From Pegoplata infirma (taxonomy: Eukaryota; Arthropoda; Insecta; Diptera; Anthomyiidae), in contig OY992537.1 of assembly GCA_963921195.1 (NCBI GenBank), positions 67,386,040-67,450,039 on the forward strand: DNA of 64,000 bases, given 5' to 3'. The number at the start of each line of letters is the position of its first letter. The first letter of the stretch is position 1. Positions 10,375 through 22,369 of the stretch are shown here, one piece after another. The notes below the pieces were generated by a model. It saw only the letters and a program-made list of their open reading frames with translations, had not been told where the DNA came from and did not search any database. The position numbers and the translations under genes were made by a program.

Positions 10375-11470
10375 AATAGAGGCCTTATCATTTTCTAACG
10401 CAAAAGTATCATCTCAAATATTTTTTTTATAGAAAAATGTCTCAGAATTCCAGACATTATCTTAAGAAAATATTTAATGACTTGTTTGGCTCTAAATGTA
10501 AGAATTTTTTTATTTAAAAAATACCTCAAATTAAAAAAAATCTTTCAACTTATCTATAGAAAGAATCTTGCAGCGACTGAGAATGTTTTCTTAAAAAAAA
10601 TGTTTCAGAATCTGCAAACTTTTTTTTTTGCAAAAAAAAATCTCCGAGTCGGATAACATTTATGCAGGAAAAGCGTCTCAGAATCTGAGTTTTTCTATGG
10701 AGATTATATTTCCACATCTTCGAATTTTTAAATATGAGAATTTCTCTGTGTGAAAAATCTTTTATAATCTGTGATTTTTTTTTTTGTAGTTAAAGTTTAT
10801 CGAAAAATATATTAAAACCTATATTTTTTGCATGAAAAATATATTAAAACCTATATTTTTTGCATGAAAAATCCTTCAGAATCTGAAAATTTGGAAGATT
10901 CTGAGAATTTTTCTATAGGAAATGTCTCTCTAAATATGTAAACTTTTCTTTTGAAATGGTGACTAAGGATTTTCTTAGAAAAATGACTAAGAACCTAATA
11001 ATTTCTCTATATCAAAAATGTTTCAGAATCTAAGAAATTGCCTTTAAAAGCATTAGATGGAAATGAAATCGTAAAATTTTTCTATCGAAAAACGGTATAA
11101 AATTTAAGATTTTATTTTAGCAATGAGTATCAAAATTTCTTAATAAAATGTTTCAGAAACTGATAATTTATTAGAATCTGATAAATCTCTTTTCCGAAAT
11201 ATGTTTCAAGATCTGAGGATTTTTGTATACGAAAAAGTTCTTAAGGTGCAATTTATTAATGGTGTGTGGGTTATATTGACAATTGTACAATGGTCAATCT
11301 TACCCACAGACCATCAATATAATTGCATATTGTACATAATATTGCGTCGTCTGTAGGTACCTTTAGAATCTGAGAAAGATTTTAAAAGATGAGAATTATA
11401 TTAGAGATTTTTTATATGAAAAGTATATTAGAATTTAGAAAAAACATTTTATGGAAAGAATATCTAAAAA
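10375..11470. repeat. Degenerate satellite, CTATAGAAAAA / TCTGAGA type
   Basis: Words such as TTTCTATAGGAAA, GAATCTGAGAATTTTTC and GAAAAATG recur roughly every 40-60 bases with many differences. The same word set makes up 28195-30720 and short tracts near 37030-37200 and 59230-59382. A local perfect duplication, CCTATATTTTTTGCATGAAA, occurs at 10817-10869. No coding potential. Confidence 0.65.
11247..11327 (+). other. 81-base hairpin with a stem of about 35 bp
   Basis: TGCAATTTATTAATGG and TGTGTGGGTTATATTGAC pair with GTCAATCTTACCCACAGA and CCATCAATATAATTGCA, leaving a short loop AATTGTACAATG. The stem has a few mismatches, as pre-miRNA or small MITE hairpins do. It sits within the satellite block but differs from it in sequence. 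Nothing shows that it is transcribed. Confidence 0.45.
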
Positions 11471-11480
11471 TCTTTGATTA

Positions 11481-11703
11481 CACAGACCGACAAAATTTGA
11501 AAAGGCCGAAACCCCGGAAGAAGAGTTTACTTATCTAAGGGTTTCAGCTGCGCTGAATCCGAATCTATACTCAGAATTTCTCCATCACATTAGGGTTTTT
11601 AGATATTTTCGTTTAAAGTTGAAAAAAAAAACAAGTAGTCTTAAAAGTCAAACCCTTAGAAAAGGATACTCTGGTCTATGAGTTAAAAATTTGTTGGCCT
11701 GTG
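11481..11703. mobile_element. Short TIR element, CACAGACCGACAAA ends
   Basis: Left end CACAGACCGACAAAATTT and right end AAATTTGTTGGCCTGTG are inverted with two mismatches over about 17 bp. The interior also has mirrored words (AAGGGTTT and AAACCCTTAG). At about 223 bp it is a small MITE. No clear target duplication. Confidence 0.6.
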
Positions 11704-12276
11704 TTATTTCTATATAAAAGAGTCTAAAAATTTGCAGATTCAAAGTTTTAAATCTGGGAGCTTTTCTACAGAAAACACGATCTGAGAACTGAAGAACTTT
11801 ATTCTGAACTTCTTTATTCTAAAGTTTTTATGTGGTTTTCTGCATACATTTGAAAAAAAAATATTTTTTTTTAGTTTGTTACTGAATATTAACAATATTA
11901 AAATAACATACTACAAACAAATTTTCTGCTGTAAACCCATTTTTTATTCTTCAATTTCAAATGTACTTAGATGACAAGTATTTTTCATATTGTATTTTTT
12001 TTTTTTAATTGGAAAATTCAAAAAAATATTATACTGAAACATAGAAGATAAAAAAAAAATTATTACAGTATATAATTTCAATAAATTTCAAAAATGGGAC
12101 TTGTATTTCTTAATCAAGTGGCATGACCACACTGATAGAAAAACGCTTCATATCACCAATGAATGTAATTTATTAACATTTTTTCATTAAAACAATGAAA
12201 TATTTCATATATATTGTCCAATATTTTCATTAATTTTGATTCATAAGGTTTCATAATTTCATTAAAATTTTTCATT
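11704..12276. other. No gene seen; ATTTCATTAAAA repeats
   Basis: AT-rich. From about 12128 (CACTGATAGAAAAACGC) there are repeated TTTCATTAAAA and AATGAAATATT words that look like part of another MITE cut by the next element at 12277; its other end was not found. Confidence 0.4.
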
Positions 12277-13047
12277 CACTCAAAATAATTACTCTGTTAA
12301 ATACTCTGTAAAATGACTGTAATCTCAATTCGACAGATATTTGACAAAGTTATGTGTCGAAATACAAATTCTAAGAAAATACTTTGTATTTTCTTGTGAC
12401 CGAAAAACAAAATTTTATCTGTAATTTTACTTTTTACTTTGTAATCTCTATTTTACAGATAATAAACAGTTTTTTTTGTTAAAATACGGATTTTAGAAAA
12501 ATACTTTGTTTTTTTCTTGTAACCAAAATACTAAATTTCATTTGTAATTTTATTTATTGCTCTGTAAAAATAAAAATCACTTCAAAAAACTTCCAAATAT
12601 GACCGATAAACCCCTCTTAAAAAGTGTCTTAAATTACAATAAAAACTGGTAAATTTTATGAGGACGACGTGTAAAATTGGAGTTACTTGTTAAAAACTCG
12701 CAAATTAAACAATATTTTAATTTTATTAATGTTTTTGATGCAGAGAATTTTTACTCATAAAATGAATTTAACTAAAACTTTGTAAATTTACAGTTTTTTT
12801 TTGTAAAATTTTGAACTCATAAAATGCATTTAACTTAAACTTTGTAAATTTACAGAGTTTTTTTGGTAAAATTCTTTTCGGTTTTATCAATATTTTACAG
12901 ATAATTCTAAATTTTTTTTTTATCGAAAAATTTTAACAGAGTTTTCTTTGTAAAATAACAAAAAATCTTGCTGGTTGGAAATCTATGGTATTTTCTGCTG
13001 GCTCAGCAGAGTATCTCTGTAATTTAACAGAGTGATTATTTTGAGTG
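12277..13047. mobile_element. CACTCAAAATAATTACTCTG MITE, copy b
   Basis: It starts CACTCAAAATAATTACTCTG and ends CAGAGTGATTATTTTGAGTG, about 20 bp of inverted repeat. The interior carries CTGTAAATTTACAG-like words and the block TCTATGGTATTTTCTGCTGG near the right end. It is closely related to copies at 24458, 58345 and 59384 and forms a subfamily with them. No coding capacity. Confidence 0.8.
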
Positions 13048-13163
13048 TTAGATTAGTGAAAAATTATTCCTTTAATAAGAACAAATTATTTTAATTGCAA
13101 TAATATTTGCAAGTTATTTGTAACGAAATTCATTTGCAAATTTCAAAATTTGCTATATCTCTA

Positions 13164-15440
13164 CACTCAAAAAAAAAAGTTTGTAAAATGACATAAAATC
13201 CCCGTGATTTTACGGGGCAGGTTTTGTAAAATATGTACTAGCAAGAATCCCCGTAATGTTACGGGGATAATTTGTAAATTGATTTAACAAAAAAATTACG
13301 GGGAGAAAGTGTAAATTTACAATTTTTTTTGTAAAATATTATTGTAGACTTACAAATAAAGTTGTAAATTTACAAAATAAAGTAGAAAATCAAAAAATAA
13401 AATTGTAGATTTACAAAATGTTTGGTTTACCTACAGTTTTGTATGGCAAAAAACTTGTATATTTACAGTAAAAAGTGGTAAATTTACAATTTTTATTGTA
13501 AATATACCATTTTTTTCTTATTTTTTTGTCGTAAAAACAGTAGTATTTGGTTAATAATTTGTAAATTTACAATATTGTTTTTGTATTTTCTACTTCATTT
13601 TTGTAAAATTACAACTTTTTCTGTAAGTATACAATTTTGTTTTCTAAACTTTCATATTTGTTTTGTAAATTTACAAAAAATTTTGTATATTTACATATTG
13701 ATTTTATAAATTTAAAGGTTTTTTCCATTGGTGCATCTTATTTTTCCTTCTTCGGCAGCTGGAGTAGCACTTTAACAACCTGAAATGATTTTTTTTTTCA
13801 CTTGAACACTTTTAACAAACTTTTTAGAGTATAACACTGCCCTTTTTTATTTTTTTTTTTTCGGAATTTCGTTTTTCTTAAGTAGAACATATAAGAATTG
13901 CGAAGGAGGCTACACAAGAAATTTCTTATATTTTCAAGAAAAACTAGTCAAAAAATTACCTTTTTTTCGAATTTTTATTTTAGCAAGTATTTTTAAAAAA
14001 ATTATAAAAAAACTTTGGATATTGTAGATTGGACGTTTAAGTACCTGATAAAATAAGAAAAAACTTAATTTTTCATAATTGACAACTTTTGATTGACATT
14101 TTAGTGCCAGATTTAAAAAAAAAAGTACCAAAAAAATATGGTAAAATTACCAAAAAATGGTAAAAATACAAACAAAAAAACTAGAACAACGATATAGTAA
14201 AAACATATAAAAATTGAGGTATTTTACTTAAAGCAAGTTACCAAAAAATTGTCTTGATATTCAATTTGTTTGATAAAGCTTACAACTAATTGAAAAATAT
14301 TTGTATCCGGAACTTAAAAAATTTTCAAAATTTTTTTATGAAATTTTTTATTTATAAAAAATAATTTTTAACAAAATATGGACTTAGAAAATTTTTGCGT
14401 CTCCTATTGTTGCATAATTATTTTTCAATACAAATTTTTGTTTAATTACATTTTTTTGTGTCAAAATACTGAAAACCTTGTAAACTAAAAAATCTTGAAA
14501 AAAAATTGTTTGTAATAAAACATTTTTTGGTAGAAAGACTAAATACTATCAAATAAAATGTTGTTGTACAATTACAATTTTCTTGTGTAAAACAACTAAA
14601 CAATTTGTAATTTTTTTTTTAATTTGTAAAATAATTATTTTTTTTGTTAATTTACCTAAAAAAATTGTTAAATAAATCTACCAACATATTATAGTAAAAT
14701 TACAAAGCGCACGGTAGTTTTTGTTTTATTAAAAATACAAGAATTTTTGTAAATAGACAAAAATATTAGTAAAATAGAATTACAAGACCTTTTGCTTGTA
14801 ATTTTACAAACTTTTTTTTTGAGTGTAGTAGAAACACATAAAAATTGTGGTATTTTACTTAACGCAAATTACCAAAAAAATGGTGTAAAAATTATTTATA
14901 AAAAAATGTTTTTAACAAAATTTTTTATTCCAAAACGCAAAAAAAAAATCTGAACTTAGAAAATTTTTGCGTGTCCTATTGTTGAATAATTAATTTTTTT
15001 TTGTAAAACAACAATTATTCTAGTAATAAAATAAGTTTTGTAAAATTATATTGGAATTTTGTACTTTTCAACACAAAAATTTCAAACTGAAAACCTTGTA
15101 AACGATCTTACAAAAAAAATGTTTGTAATAAAACATTTTTTTGGTAAAAAGACTAAATAACATCAAGTAAAATTATGTTGTACAATTACAGTTTTCTTGT
15201 GTAAAAAAACTAAACACCTTGTAATATTTTTTTAATTTGTAAAATAATTCACTTTTTTGTAAATTTACCTAAAAAATTTGTAAAAAAAAATTCACCAACA
15301 TATAATTGTAAAATTACAAAGCAAACTGAACTTTTCTTTTTATTAAATGTACAACAATTTTTGTAAAAAGACAAAAATATTAGTAAAATAGAATTACAAG
15401 ACCTTTTACTTGTAAATTTACAAACTTTTTTTTTTGAGTG
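13164..15440. mobile_element. CACTCAAAA MITE complex with an internal tandem duplication, copy c
   Basis: It begins TA-CACTCAAAAAAAAAAG and ends TTTTTTTTTGAGTG-TA at 15440; another identical end is at 14825. The stretches 14190-14826 and 14828-15440 are direct copies of each other (shared GTACAATTACA, TTTTCTTGTGTAAAA, TTTTGCGTGTCC-like words), so the right part seems tandemly duplicated. The left part is rich in TTGTAAATTTACAA. A distinct core lies at 13874-13926. Confidence 0.7.
13874..13926. other. Conserved central core of the CACTCAAAA family (1)
   Basis: The segment from CTTAAGTAGAACATATA to GGAGGCTACACAAGAAATT matches 55563-55612 with only a handful of differences, although the sequence around the two is unlike. 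It lies near the middle of each element. Function unknown; it may be a relic of the autonomous parent. Confidence 0.6.
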
Positions 15441-15442
15441 TA

Positions 15443-15924
15443 TAACATTTTTCACAATTTTTTAGCAACATTTTCGAACAATTTTAATTTGGTGTTTGCA
15501 GTAAAAAAATTGATTAAAAATGATTTTAGTAAAAAAAAATTTTGAACAATTTTTTAAGTTCCGAAAAAAAACTGTGATGTGTTCCGTGACATATCACTAC
15601 ACTACAAAAACCTTCGTGATATTTACGAAACGGATTATTTTTTTTGTGTTCATTGAACCAAATTCATAAGCTTTTTAAAAGATCATGAATATAAGGAACA
15701 CATTTCAAAAAAATTGCTTTATTAGATTTCGTAGTATCATTAAAAATTTCATCAAATTTTGTTTATGAAACTTGCTGTTTCTTGACAGCTGATCAGAGTG
15801 GCACGAAATAATATGTGATTTCTTTAGAATTTTTATACGAAATTTAAAATGAAATGTTATTGATTAATTATAAGTATTTATTAAACTCGCGTTAGTTTAT
15901 TATTATTTTGTGGTTTTACTTATA
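15443..15924. other. No gene seen
   Basis: AT-rich spacer with no recognised frame, RNA or inverted ends. A weak GTGATATGTCACTAC-like mirrored motif near 15580-15605 is too short to call. Confidence 0.45.
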
Positions 15925-15926
15925 TA

Positions 15927-17231
15927 CACACAAAAAAATAACTTTGTCAAATGACTAGGAAAAGTCCTATTTAACCAATATTTGACAGTTTTCCTTGTTT
16001 TTTGACAAATCGAAATTGACATCTTGTTTTTGTAATTTTCCTTTTTTTTTGTAATTTTACAAATTTCGAAGACAATTTTACAAAAAAAATCTGTAAATTC
16101 ACGAGAATTCCTTGTAATTTTAATTGCGCCAAAAAACTATAAATTTACAATTTTATTGGTTAAAAGCTTGTAAATCAAGTAAGAAAGTTATAGTCGGTCG
16201 AGACCGACCATATAATACCCCACACCAGTGTTTCCCGGAAAATGGGTCACAAGTTCAAACATGGACCTATTGGATCTACCTTTTGTCAAGTCTTTTATAA
16301 GTGTCAAAAACACTCACAAACAAAATTTGAGTGAAATAAGCTTCTATTTGTTGGCAATAAACCGATTAACTGAATATCGGCGAAATTTTTATACGGGCCG
16401 TAAGTCCAAAAATGGTCCGATTATAATCAGATTTTATTAGGTTATTAAAGTACGCGTTAAACACACACACAAACAAATTTTAATATTTTTTATTTTCATG
16501 AAATTTGAGCGATTTATGTGAATGTCGGGAAGGTTGTTTGTATGGGGGCTACAAGAAGAACCGGTCCGATTTCTGTGAAATTCGGAATGGTGATTTGTGA
16601 ATACCAAATATGTTTAACTGCCAGATTTGGAAAGGATACCTTAAAAAAAAGGTTGTTAGGGTCATTAACCCATATTTAAAGGGGACGTTTGAATGGGGGC
16701 TAGGTCAAAACATGGACCGATTTTTTCCATTTTCAACAGCGTTCGTCCTTGGGTCAAAAAAAGCTTAAGTTAAAAATTTCAGACAAATCGGTTGAAAATT
16801 GCGACCTGTATCGTGCGCACAACGTTTACATGGACGGACGGACATCGCTAAATCGGCTCAAAAAGTGATTCTGAGTCGATCGGTACACTTGAGGGTGGGT
16901 CTAGGACCAATATTTCGGGTAGTTACAAACATCAGCACAAACTCATTATACCCTGTACCACAGAGTGGTGTAGGGTATAATTACAAAATTATTGGGAAAA
17001 AGCTTCTAAAATTACTAGGAATTCTCGTAAAATAGGAGGTAGCAAAATATCTAGTAAAATTACGAAACCTCCCAGTAAATTTTAAAATTTTATTGGTAAA
17101 AACCTTGTAAAATTAAAAAATTATTGGTAAAAAGCTTTTAAAATTACTAGTAATTTTTGGTCATATAGGAGGTAGCAAACAAAAAAAAGTTATGAGTTCT
17201 TCTTGTAATTTTACAAGGTTCTTTTTGAGTG
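15927..17231. mobile_element. CACACAAAA/GAGTG MITE split by an INE copy, copy d
   Basis: It begins TA-CACACAAAAAAATAAC and ends CTTTTTGAGTG-TA. The MITE interior (TTGTAAAATTACAA words, TAGGAGGTAGCAAA) is broken at 16175 and resumes at 16981 after an INE insertion. Without the insert it is about 500 bp, close to copy e at 22791. The INE inserted after the MITE. Confidence 0.75.
16176..16980 (-). mobile_element. INE-1-like Helentron, GTCGGTC subfamily, copy 1
   Basis: It begins AAGTAAGAAAGTTATAGTCG on the plus strand with the hairpin GTCGGTCGAGACCGAC and ends GTGGTGTAGGGTATAA. On the minus strand the 5' end reads TATACCCTACACC, then AACTACCCGAAATATTGG and GATGTCCGTCCG, the order seen in Drosophila INE-1/DINE-1. 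About 805 bp, non-autonomous, with no frame that looks real. Such elements are moved by Helitron-like (Helentron) proteins in trans, which is established for DINE-1. Sister copies are at 50347 and 58098. Confidence 0.75.
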
Positions 17232-17238
17232 TAGGTTA

Positions 17239-17445
17239 TTGGAACTTTGTCTGATGTTTGACAGCCAGGCAAACGAAGCGTTGCACTGGATTGTCCAGTC
17301 ATTGTATCAAGAATCGTCCAGGAGTGTAGGCGGAGATGAAGTCTCATGTGGAAATATGGTTTGTCTTCTGAGGGTTCCGGGTCATGGGGAAATACGGGCT
17401 AACGAGATTGTCGAAAGTAGCTATCCGTCTTTTAATTGTAAGTAG
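17239..17445 (+). pseudogene. RNase H domain relic of a non-LTR retrotransposon
   Basis: The 68-residue plus-strand frame contains VCLLRVPGHGEIRANEIVE, which matches the C-terminal RNase H signature (W)VPGHxGIxGNExAD seen in LOA, I and Jockey-group ORF2 proteins. The usual W is R here and the final AD is lost. The residues before it (ALHWIVQSLYQESS) fit poorly. No reverse transcriptase is found nearby, and the fragment lies right against the right end of the MITE ending at 17231. It is a decayed fragment rather than a gene. The family match rests on about 15 residues. Confidence 0.45.
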
Positions 17446-18336
17446 AATAGGCTGCCTCAGACTAACAGGCCTTGTATTAAGGATGGGAACACGTCAGAAT
17501 ACTGCCTGATTTTCTCAAGTTTGTAAAAGCAGCTGAGAAACTTTGAGCAAGCGCTTTTTTCCTCTCACCCTTTACTCATTTACATTTATTTTCGGCGATC
17601 CTTCTTATGTTGTTTATAGTAGACTTTGTTTACAAATAAGTGTTACCCCAATGTACAACCCAATAAGCGTTTTTGCTATCTACTTACAAAAAAACTTTTT
17701 TGTCCATCTTACAAAAATATGTTTAATGAATTTTATGGTATGTAAATTATAAAATAAACAAATTGTTATTAAATGAAATATGTTAAAAGAAAGAGAAATT
17801 AAATAAATGCATATTTTTTTTTGTATTGGGGGCTTTTAACAAAATATGGGTCATTTTGTTAAGAGCTTTTAGTTTTTTTATTTATTTCGTTACATCTTTA
17901 AAATCTACTATGCATCTTGACTTCACATCTTTAGCATTCTTATCAAGTGCGTGTGGTCGTTTTGTAATTTGTTGTTAGAAGACGACGACCAGTTTTGTTT
18001 TTCCAGCTACATCCATATACAAATTTTTTATTTTTCTTATTTACAATGTAATTTATTCTTTTAAAAGACAATATTTTGTCAGTTTTTAAGAGTCTCGTTA
18101 GAAAATATTTTGTTTTAACTTAAAAGCTTTTTAAATTATTTATGTTAAAAATTAGCACTTTTATCATTTTTAAAGACCCACAAACTTAATGCTTATTAAA
18201 TTGATGTGGTTGGGTTATTCGTGGAGGCGATATTTGGAATGGTGGGAAACCACTTAAGGTAAATATTTTTGAGGAATTGTATTTTTATTTAATTAGAAAT
18301 AAATTTTGATAGAAAAACAAGTTGTTGTTTAAAGTT
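17446..18336. other. No gene seen
   Basis: The base composition is more mixed than average, with several T-rich tracts. No frame shows a recognisable domain. Possibly unique host sequence. Confidence 0.45.
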
Positions 18337-19055
18337 CCCAGCAAAACTTAGATTACCAAATAAGGTATAAAATAAGGTATATGATCTCTTATTTTATACA
18401 TTGCAGCATTGATGATTTTAACAGGCGATGAGACTCGAAGTAATGCATCCACATTATCACAAAGAATACCAGTAAGGTATAAAATAAGTCATTAATTTTT
18501 AACGAAAAATACGAGTAAGGTGTAAAATATATGATATTTTATAGGTTACGAGAAATTAAATAATATAGCATACCAGAAGATAATATATAAGGTGTTACGA
18601 GTACTAAAAAGTAATTTTGTATTAAATTTACCCACGTGATTGTAAGTGAATGTAAGTAGATAAAATATGCTCGTGAGTGTATGTCGTTAGAAATTTCCTG
18701 TCGTGAGCCCATCTCTAGTTTAAACTTATGCATTTTTTTATAAAATAATTATTTTTTATGTTATTGTAATGAATTGTGCATCCAATTATAAATAATGCAT
18801 TATTTCAAACTTTCAAATAATACATAATGTAACCAAATATAAGTCATCCATGATTTAATGTTTAGAAATAATAAATATGAAATACATTTTTTCCAATAAT
18901 CATGCATTACGTAGCGAATTATTAGTAATGCATTATTTTTCATTTTAAAATAATACGTTGTGGAACAAATGTTTGGTAAGACATCCTAAAATAATGCTTC
19001 AAATAACCTGATAATGTGTTATATAATCACTACCCATTACCAAAGTTTTGCGGGG
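18337..19055. mobile_element. CCCAGCAAAACTT MITE
   Basis: The left end CCCAGCAAAACTTAG and right end CAAAGTTTTGCGGGG are inverted. About 720 bp. The interior has repeated AAATAATGCATTATTT words and the set AAGGTATAAAATAAG. TT is present on both sides but is too short to be convincing as a duplication. It shares the CCCAG start with elements at 2895, 44830, 49720 and 62888. Confidence 0.65.
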
Positions 19056-19615
19056 TTATCCACATTTTGTTTAAAGTGGCTTCAAAGAAGTACTAACAGT
19101 TGTTTAATAACCGATGAGAATCGGAAAGAGTAGATTAAACTGATATATTTTTTTATAATTAAATATCCCAAATAATAAATTTTTGATGCAAAATAACTTT
19201 AATAAAAATACGCATTTGCCATTCATAACAGCATTAAAAAAAATACATTTTCAAATTCATTTGTGTATTTATTTGCATTGATTACTTAGCCAACCAACCC
19301 AATTGAAAAATAACAAAAACTGCAATAAATTACCTACATTTCATTCAAATCTTTTGTAAACCACGAATAAACATTGTACAATTTTTGCATATTTACTTAT
19401 TTACATAACATTTAACATAGAAACACACAGCTGCCCAAGAATAACTACAATTTTTGTCCCAAAAAAATAAAATAATTGATCACAGTTTTCTATGAAATCA
19501 TAAACATATTCATTAGAGTGGACTGATAACATAACAAATAAAATAACAAATTTGGTTTTGCTAGAAATCTTTTTTGAGTAGAATAAATATATCTTTTGAT
19601 TCAGCCCACTGCACA
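19056..19615. other. No gene seen
   Basis: Low-GC sequence with A-rich strings and no repeat ends I recognise. A stretch near 19260-19480 is relatively non-repetitive. Confidence 0.45.
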
Positions 19616-20420
19616 GTAGATAATATAATCCAATTTAAGTTTTTATTGAAAGAAAAATCGACCACGCCCACTTTTTCAATTTATCTAAAATCTGAGAACG
19701 GCTGGTCCGATTTGACAATTTTTTTTTTTAAATGAATTTTCATTATATTTCAACTTTGGTTTTTACGAAAAAAGAAATTGACCACGCACACTTTAGCTAA
19801 TTTTTATTGAAAAAATTTGAAAATGTTCAACTTGGGTTTTTGCGGATATTAAAATTTTACACGCTCACTTTTTTCTATGTATTGAAAGAATTGTAACGGC
19901 TAGACCGATTTGGTTATAGTCCGCAAAAGATTTTTAAGGAATGAAAAATTTTCCATGCCTATTTGTACGCTCACTTTTCCCAATTTATATATATTATATC
20001 ATGTAATGGCTGGATCAATTTATCTAATTTTATTTTTAGTGTTCGTCATAGTCCAACTAAGGTTTTTCGGAAAGAACAATTTTCCATTTCTACGTGCACT
20101 TTTTAATGGTTGGACCAAGTTGGTTAAATTCAAATCATATTTTTACGGTAAGAAAAGTTGTCCTCCTACTCTTTTTTCGATATATTTAAATTCGTTCAAT
20201 TGAAAAATAAAATATAGAATAATAAAATATAAATAAAAATCAAATGTAGTTCGTTGGTAATCGCATCACTTGAGAACTGACCGATTTGGATAATATTTTT
20301 TTTCAATGTTCGTCTCTTATTTGTTTTTTTAAATGATCGTCTTAGTTTTTTTTTTTTTTAAACAAATTAATCACGCCCACTAAAAAAAAAAAAAATAATC
20401 CAAGTAAGGATTTTACGGAA
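19616..20420 (+). repeat. Degenerate ~100-bp tandem array (GGCTGGACCGATTTGG)
   Basis: Units repeat two words in alternation: GGCTGGTCCGATTTG (19690 and variants at 19895, 20007, 20110, 20275) and CACGCCCACTTTTTC (19662 and variants at 19781, 19860, 19967, 20372), joined by GTCCAACTAAGGTTTTTCGG. Spacing is about 100-110 bp. The array continues at 21140-21330 after an interruption. The origin is unknown; no frame is conserved among units. Confidence 0.65.
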
Positions 20421-20428
20421 ATAATTAT

Positions 20429-21138
20429 CATATATAACAAATCAAAAAATTATAATACATAATTATAATTAGAGACTGAGCTCGACTGTCTTTACAGAAA
20501 ACAATAATTTAAAAATAACGACTATAAGTCGCCCTAAGTGGCAATCAGTATCTTTGGAAAAATGGCAACACCTAAAATTTGTGTCTAAAATATAGACCAT
20601 GTCTGGCAATGTTTGCAAAAATAAGTACTTAGATCAGAATTGATGAAGGAGAGGAAGAAGAATAATGATTACTAAAAATAAGTTTGTTTACACAAATTAC
20701 AATAACAAACTCTTCTGTTAGAAAAAAACAACAGCAAACAACCACACTCGAATTGAAAAAATCAGATTTAGTTGATACTTGCTTAACAGACTACTTGGCG
20801 TATCGGTATTGTACGTTACAAGCAGTTAATAGCAAAGTATTACAGATGATGATGAGTTCAATCCTTGTCGGCTGCGATCTGTAAATAATTTTCACATATA
20901 GAGTTTTATTGACTATTAACTAAAATAAATTTGACATTAAAAGTTTTTCTGAAGATTATTATAACTGGATAATATGAAACTAGTAAGAAACAAACCAGGA
21001 TGTCTAAATTTTTAGAAAAATTAAAATTTTTCTTTCACACTTTTCTCAATTCAAAACCATATATAACAAATCAAAAAATTATAATACATAATTATAATTA
21101 GAGCCTGAGCTCGACTGTCTTTACAGAAAACAATAATT
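20429..21138. repeat. Insert flanked by 80-bp direct repeats
   Basis: 20429-20508 and 21059-21138 are direct copies differing at one or two bases (shared ATAATTAGAGNCTGAGCTCG and CTGTCTTTACAG). Between them are about 550 bp with no homology to the surrounding tandem array. The structure could be an unequal duplication or a tiny element with direct terminal repeats. A weak frame in the spacer at 20684-20884 shows no known domain. Confidence 0.65.
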
Positions 21139-21139
21139 A

Positions 21140-21330
21140 TTATTTTATAATTCCTTAAAATTTGCAACACTTGAGAACGCCTGGACCGATTTGGCTAATT
21201 TTTTTTGGTTTTAAATGTTCGTCCTAGTCCATATAATTGTTCGGAAAGAAAAATTGTCCTCACACACTTTTTTTCGATATATCTAAACTTCATTTTAACT
21301 CTAAATCGAACTTTTAATTTTTTTTTTGAT
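21140..21330 (+). repeat. Continuation of the ~100-bp tandem array
   Basis: GCCTGGACCGATTTGG, GTTCGTCCTAGTCC and CACACACTTTTTTTCG match the units at 19616-20420, so the array was interrupted by the 20429-21138 segment. Confidence 0.6.
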
Positions 21331-21347
21331 AAATTCCGCTTTTGAAA

Positions 21348-21800
21348 TCTAAGTGCACTTTAAAAAAAAAAATAGTTTTTTTGTTTTTCAAAAAGTTGAC
21401 GCCAAGAGTTGCGCACCATAGAGTGCATTCAGGGAAAAATATTAATATAATTTACCTGGAGTAGTTTTGGTGCAACGTTGCATGATGGAAACTGGGTACT
21501 TGAATTTTTTTATATTTTTCTTTAAGCTAAATTAGTCTCAAAAGCTGCGCAAAACAGATGGCATTCGTTAAAACTGTTTAAAAGAAGATTTTGAGACTAA
21601 TTTAGCTTAAAAGAGAAAAAAAAAATTAAGTACACTTTTTCATCTTTGAGATGCATCGCTGCACCAAAATTACTCCATGGACATTTTGTTAATATTTTTC
21701 CCGAAATGTACTCTATATTACGCAACTTTTGACGTCAGTTTTTTTAAAAACAAAAAACATATTTTTTTTTTCAAAATGCACTAAGATTGCAATCTTTAGC
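21348..21800. repeat. Fold-back element 3 (about 450 bp)
   Basis: Mirrored arms of about 200 bp share ATCTAAGTGCAC / GTGCACTAAGAT-like ends, TTGCGCACCATAGAGTGCAT, ATATTAATATAATTTACC, TGGTGCAACG and CTAAATTAGTCTCAAAA. The loop lies near 21560-21585. The arms differ by many single bases, so it is old. Confidence 0.7.
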
Positions 21801-21835
21801 TGCTGGTAGCATACTGGTTTTTTCTTCAAATTTTT

Positions 21836-22369
21836 TATACGCTCCAACCACAGTATGGGGGTATACTCACTTTGTCATTCTGTTTGTAACACATCGAAAT
21901 ATCGGTCGGGGACCCCATAAAGTATATATATTATTGATCCATGATCGATTCTAAGACATTCTGTGAATGTCCGTCCGTCCGTCCGTCTGTCTGTAGATGG
22001 CACGATAAAGTCCAAAATAAAAGAGCTAGCCTCCAGTAGTTTGGCATGAATATGTCTTATGGTCCTTGGCAGGTTAAGTTCGTAAATGGGCAAATTCGGC
22101 TCAGGGGGAAAAAAGTTCCCCCTTGAAGAACTGAACCAACATTTGAAAAAATACACTTTTTTACGTGTTTTTTTGTATTTTTGTTAAATATATGAAACAT
22201 ATGTTATATTTATCGGGATAGGAAGGTGCTCTCAACGTCCCCCACTGACCTCCATCACCCCCTCCCCCCCAAAAAAAACAAACACCCCTGACAATTTTTT
22301 TTTATATTTTTTTACATTTTGGAGGGTATAAAAGATTCGGCACAGCCGAATTTAACACTCTCACTTGTT
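21836..22369 (+). mobile_element. INE-1-like Helentron, CACTTGTT subfamily, full copy 1
   Basis: It starts TATACGCTCCAACC and carries GTATACTCACTTTGTCATTC, CGGTCGGGGACCCC, the run GTCCGTCCGTCCGTCTGTCTG near 21970, and the tail GGAGGGTATAAAAG. It ends with the hairpin ATTCGGCACAGCCGAAT and CACTCTCACTTGTT. The order and ends match Drosophila DINE-1/INE-1 Helentrons. About 534 bp, no protein. Near-complete sister: 29545-30191. Confidence 0.8.
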
